DNA from: Thermoplasmatota archaeon | GTDB lineage: Archaea > Thermoplasmatota > Thermoplasmata > UBA10834 | Length of the DNA: 6,619 nucleotides | Direction: 5' to 3' | Assembly (NCBI GenBank): GCA_030836605.1 | Contig: JAUPMC010000008.1 | Location: 1 to 6,619, forward strand | Shown: positions 4,878 to 6,619 of the stretch, piece after piece | How positions within the stretch are numbered: the first letter of the stretch is position 1 | Layout: each line of letters begins with the position of its first letter | Translations under genes and position numbers: made by a program | The notes under the pieces: model-generated | Database searches by the model: none | Told to the model about the DNA's origin: nothing | Seen by the model: only the letters and a program-made list of their open reading frames with translations

Positions 4878-4915
4878 CGTCGAAGCCGTACCGCCACCCA
4901 GCGGAAGGGATTAGC

Positions 4916-5149
4916 ATGGTAAGAGCGTGCATATTGGTCTGCTGCAAGTTGCTGAAGACGAAGAAGGTCGTCGAAATCGCCAAGAAGCAGCAAGGAGTGA
5001 TCGACGCGTTCCCCGTCCACGGACGGTGGGATGTGGCGGTCGAGACTGAGGACCTCGACTTGGCGAAGATTGCCAAGATCGGGATGAACATATACGTCGC
5101 CGAGGGCGTCGAGATAGTAGAGACCCTGATCGGGTTCCCGGAGGTCTGA
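4916..5149 (+). CDS. Stand-alone Lrp/AsnC effector-binding (RAM) domain protein, copy 1
   Basis: This 77-residue protein corresponds to the ligand-binding half of Lrp/AsnC regulators (AsnC_trans_reg, or RAM domain) without the N-terminal helix-turn-helix. The ferredoxin-like pattern is visible: strand ACILVCC (4-10), helix TKKVVEIAKKQ (15-25), QGVIDAFPVHGRWDVAVETE (26-45) forming two strands around a turn, helix LDLAKIAKI (47-55), and final strand VEIVETLI (65-72). Stand-alone copies in archaea form beta-sheet oligomers that bind amino acids or partner with full Lrp proteins; its ligand here is unknown. The first strand is unusual in carrying three cysteines (5, 9 and 10). The start has GGAAGG 7 bases upstream and a strong TATA box. 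A related copy follows after 10 bases. Confidence 0.85.
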   Translation: MVRACILVCCKLLKTKKVVEIAKKQQGVIDAFPVHGRWDVAVETEDLDLAKIAKIGMNIYVAEGVEIVETLIGFPEV

Positions 5150-5159
5150 GGTGGTACAT

Positions 5160-5381
5160 ATGGTCAAGGCTGTCGTTCTTGTGATGTTGGAGCCCAAGAC
5201 GTACGTCGACGCGAACAAGATAACGAAGATCCAGGGCGTGAAGAGCGGGTACCCGGTCTTCTGCCACTACGACTACGTGGCGTTCCTGGATGTCCCCGGG
5301 CTCGAGAAGGTCGGGCAGATCGCGGACAAGATCCAGAAGCTGGGGTTCGTGAGGTACGTCGAGACGCTGATCGAGAGGTAG
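5160..5381 (+). CDS. Stand-alone Lrp/AsnC effector-binding (RAM) domain protein, copy 2
   Basis: This is a 73-residue paralogue of the preceding gene. The same fold pattern is seen: strand VKAVVLVMLEP (2-12), helix VDANKITKI (16-24), QGVKSGYPVFCHYDYVAFLD (25-44), helix LEKVGQIADKIQKL (48-61), and final strand VRYVETLI (64-71). MV-A-xxLV, the QGV-x4-PV block, YD/WD and the closing VETLI are shared with copy 1. I chose ATG 5160 because GAGGTGG (5148-5154) lies 5 bases upstream and the protein then begins MVKA, parallel to MVRA in copy 1. A GTG at 5151 would add three residues but lies inside the ribosome site. It has no DNA-binding domain. The two products may form hetero-oligomers, which is inference. 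Confidence 0.85.
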   Translation: MVKAVVLVMLEPKTYVDANKITKIQGVKSGYPVFCHYDYVAFLDVPGLEKVGQIADKIQKLGFVRYVETLIER

Positions 5382-5405
5382 CCGGTCAGCAACAACCGCT
5401 TCGAG

Positions 5406-5423
5406 CAAACCCTTTCTCGTTTG
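5406..5423 (+). terminator. Weak terminator candidate after the Lrp-domain pair
   Basis: CAAAC (5406-5410) and GTTTG (5419-5423) form a five-pair hairpin around a pyrimidine-rich loop 25 bases after the stop codon, in a T-rich stretch. There is no long U run. The remainder of the 5382-5597 gap holds the palindrome at 5441-5450 and the hppA promoter; I see no coding sequence in it. Confidence 0.2.
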
Positions 5424-5440
5424 ATTCTTGACTCCCGATT

Positions 5441-5458
5441 GCACGCGTGCGTTTATCG
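5441..5458 (+). promoter_or_regulatory. Palindrome next to a TATA-like sequence
   Basis: The perfect 10-base palindrome GCACGCGTGC (5441-5450) is immediately followed by the TATA-like GTTTATCG (5451-5458). It could be a regulator site for a second, distal hppA promoter or for an unseen short RNA. Without a start codon or structure downstream, support is thin. Confidence 0.2.
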
Positions 5459-5544
5459 TATCTCCGTGTCGTTCCCCGCGCGTCCCTGGCCTCGTGTCCA
5501 TTTCGTTGCCCTTACGAGAACACAATTGCCCCTCTAAGTCGGTT

Positions 5545-5556
5545 AAGGATTTATAC
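5545..5556 (+). promoter_or_regulatory. TATA promoter of hppA
   Basis: AAGGATTTATAC includes the TATA box ATTTATAC centred about 45 bases before ATG 5598. Predicted transcription start is near 5578 with a 20-base leader containing GGGAGA (5585-5590), 7 bases before the ATG. AGGATT (5546-5551) is repeated in inverse as AATCCT (5566-5571), flanking the TATA box and expected start, a possible operator. Confidence 0.6.
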
Positions 5557-5597
5557 GGGGAGCCTAATCCTGCGCCAGCCAAACGGGAGAGAGTAGG

Positions 5598-6619
5598 ATG
5601 GTAGATGTCACGATTGTTATCCCCATAGCGGGATTGGTCGGCCTGGCTTTCGCAGCCTATCTGACCTGGTACGTTTTCAGGAAGGACCTCGGGACGCCCG
5701 AGATGCAGGAGATCGGCGAGGCCATCAGGCAAGGCGCCATGGCCTACATGAAGCGACAGTACAGCACCATCATATTGATCAGCATCGTGCTGAGCGTACT
5801 GATAGGTGCCTTGATCACGCCGCACATATACGTCGGCCTGTCGTTCCTCGTCGGCGCCCTCGCGTCCGCGCTGTCCGGGTACATCGGGATGTACGTCAGC
5901 GTAAGGTCCAACATTCGGACCGCGGCAGCCGCGCGCAGGAGCCTCAACGAGGCCCTCGTGACGAGCTTCAGGGGCGGCGCGGTGTCCGGAATGGGCGTCG
6001 TCTCGCTCAGCCTATTGGGCGTCGCGGGCGTGTTCTACATATTCAACACCGGGATGGACTTCACGATCTCGGAGTCGCTCGACGCGGCGATCGGCTTCGC
6101 CTTCGGCGCGAGCTTCGCGGCCCTGTTCGCACAGCTGGGCGGCGGGATATACACGAAGGCCGCGGACGTCGGGGCTGACCTCGTCGGCAAGATCGAGGCC
6201 GGCATCCCTGAGGACGACCCGAGGAACCCAGCGGTCATCGCGGACCTCGTGGGCGACAACGTGGGCGACTGCGCCGGTCGCGGCGCCGACCTCTTCGAGT
6301 CCACCGCCGCCGAGAACATCGGGGCGATGATCCTCGGCGTCGCTGTCTACACCATCGCCCTCACCTCGGGCTGGCCGAACCCGGAAGCCTGGATCTTCTT
6401 CCCGCTCATCATCCGCGCCTTCGGCCTCCTGGCGACCATCATCTCCATCTACTTCGTCCGTGGTCGCGAGGACGAGGATCCCATGAACATGCTCAGCCGC
6501 GGCTACTGGGTGGTGACCATCCTGTCGGCCGTGGCCCTGGCCTTCGTGACCAGCCAGACCATGAACACCGGCAGCCAGACCGGCACCAACGGCATCGCCC
6601 CCTGGATCTTCTTCTTCGC
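5598..6619 (+). CDS. hppA: Membrane-bound ion-pumping pyrophosphatase HppA, N-terminal half, cut by window edge
   Basis: Membrane pyrophosphatases hydrolyse pyrophosphate in the cytoplasm and pump H+ or Na+ outward. The 340 residues visible are about half of the usual 650-800. Hydrophobic segments fall near 4-26, 57-77, 79-101, 127-150, 161-180, 240-258, 265-287 and 304-320, fitting the family's multi-spanning architecture. The diagnostic catalytic block is intact: GGGIYTKAADVGADLVGKIE (181-200), then the pyrophosphate/Mg site EDDPRNPAVIADLVGDNVGD (205-224), followed by CAGRGADLFES (225-235). GDCAGRGADLFES has Arg-Gly where many homologues have Met-Ala or Met-Gly. The residues that decide K+ dependence and H+ versus Na+ transport lie further downstream, so the ion cannot be assigned. 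The ATG at 5598 is supported by GGGAGA 7 bases upstream and a TATA box. Codon use becomes more C-ending and AGG-poor after about base 6280. Confidence 0.97.
   Translation, partial: MVDVTIVIPIAGLVGLAFAAYLTWYVFRKDLGTPEMQEIGEAIRQGAMAYMKRQYSTIILISIVLSVLIGALITPHIYVGLSFLVGALASALSGYIGMYVSVRSNIRTAAAARRSLNEALVTSFRGGAVSGMGVVSLSLLGVAGVFYIFNTGMDFTISESLDAAIGFAFGASFAALFAQLGGGIYTKAADVGADLVGKIEAGIPEDDPRNPAVIADLVGDNVGDCAGRGADLFESTAAENIGAMILGVAVYTIALTSGWPNPEAWIFFPLIIRAFGLLATIISIYFVRGREDEDPMNMLSRGYWVVTILSAVALAFVTSQTMNTGSQTGTNGIAPWIFFF

Noticed and set aside
4911..5825. Minus-strand frame opposite the Lrp-domain genes and hppA start
   Set aside because: It spans two well-supported genes and their promoters, has no motif, and is an antisense shadow.

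Overview
The window reads as a GC-rich archaeal chromosome segment. The evidence is an archaeal-type SRP54, the start of the archaeal tRNA methyltransferase TrmY, a COG1340-type coiled-coil protein found mainly in archaea, small stand-alone Lrp/AsnC-type effector domains, and promoters built on TATA boxes 40-70 bases upstream of start codons. The SRP54 G1 motif (GLYGQGKT) and the overall gene set make me favour Thermoplasmatota or a relative; that placement is inference from memory, not a computed result. No tRNA, rRNA, CRISPR array or insertion sequence was seen.

Layout. Bases 1-1459 (minus strand) are a tight SRP54-trmY pair; trmY runs off the left edge. Bases 1460-1760 are non-coding apart from a short zinc-ribbon-like reading frame. 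They hold the SRP54 promoter and a long hairpin ending in seven U on the minus strand, which is either a small RNA gene or the terminator of the gene upstream. Bases 1761-2636 (or 2666) on the minus strand encode the COG1340-like coiled-coil protein. Bases 2667-2925 are a regulatory region with a bidirectional-looking TATA box, a 12-base perfect palindrome and a cluster of ACTGG/CCAGT half-sites. Bases 2926-4053 (plus) are a two-gene operon: a protein with three zinc ribbons and a winged-helix regulator. It converges, with only 4 bases between stop codons, on a Lys/Ala/Glu-rich helical protein (4058-4756, minus). A symmetrical TATA box at 4867-4877 precedes two tandem small Lrp-type effector-domain genes (4916-5149 and 5160-5381, plus). 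After a 216-base non-coding stretch, a membrane-bound proton- or sodium-pumping pyrophosphatase (hppA) starts at 5598 and runs off the right edge.

How the parts relate. SRP54 and TrmY are housekeeping genes of protein targeting and tRNA modification. HppA energises the membrane from the pyrophosphate released by biosynthesis. Between them lie mostly uncharacterised archaeal genes: two coiled-coil or helical proteins, a multi-zinc-ribbon/HTH pair and a duplicated Lrp effector domain without its DNA-binding half. I see no defence system or mobile element. The least ordinary signals are the U7-tailed hairpin at 1526-1599, the operator-like cluster upstream of the zinc-ribbon/HTH operon, a promoter motif (AAGGAT followed by a TATA box) shared by three promoters, and the orphan zinc-ribbon start at 1680.
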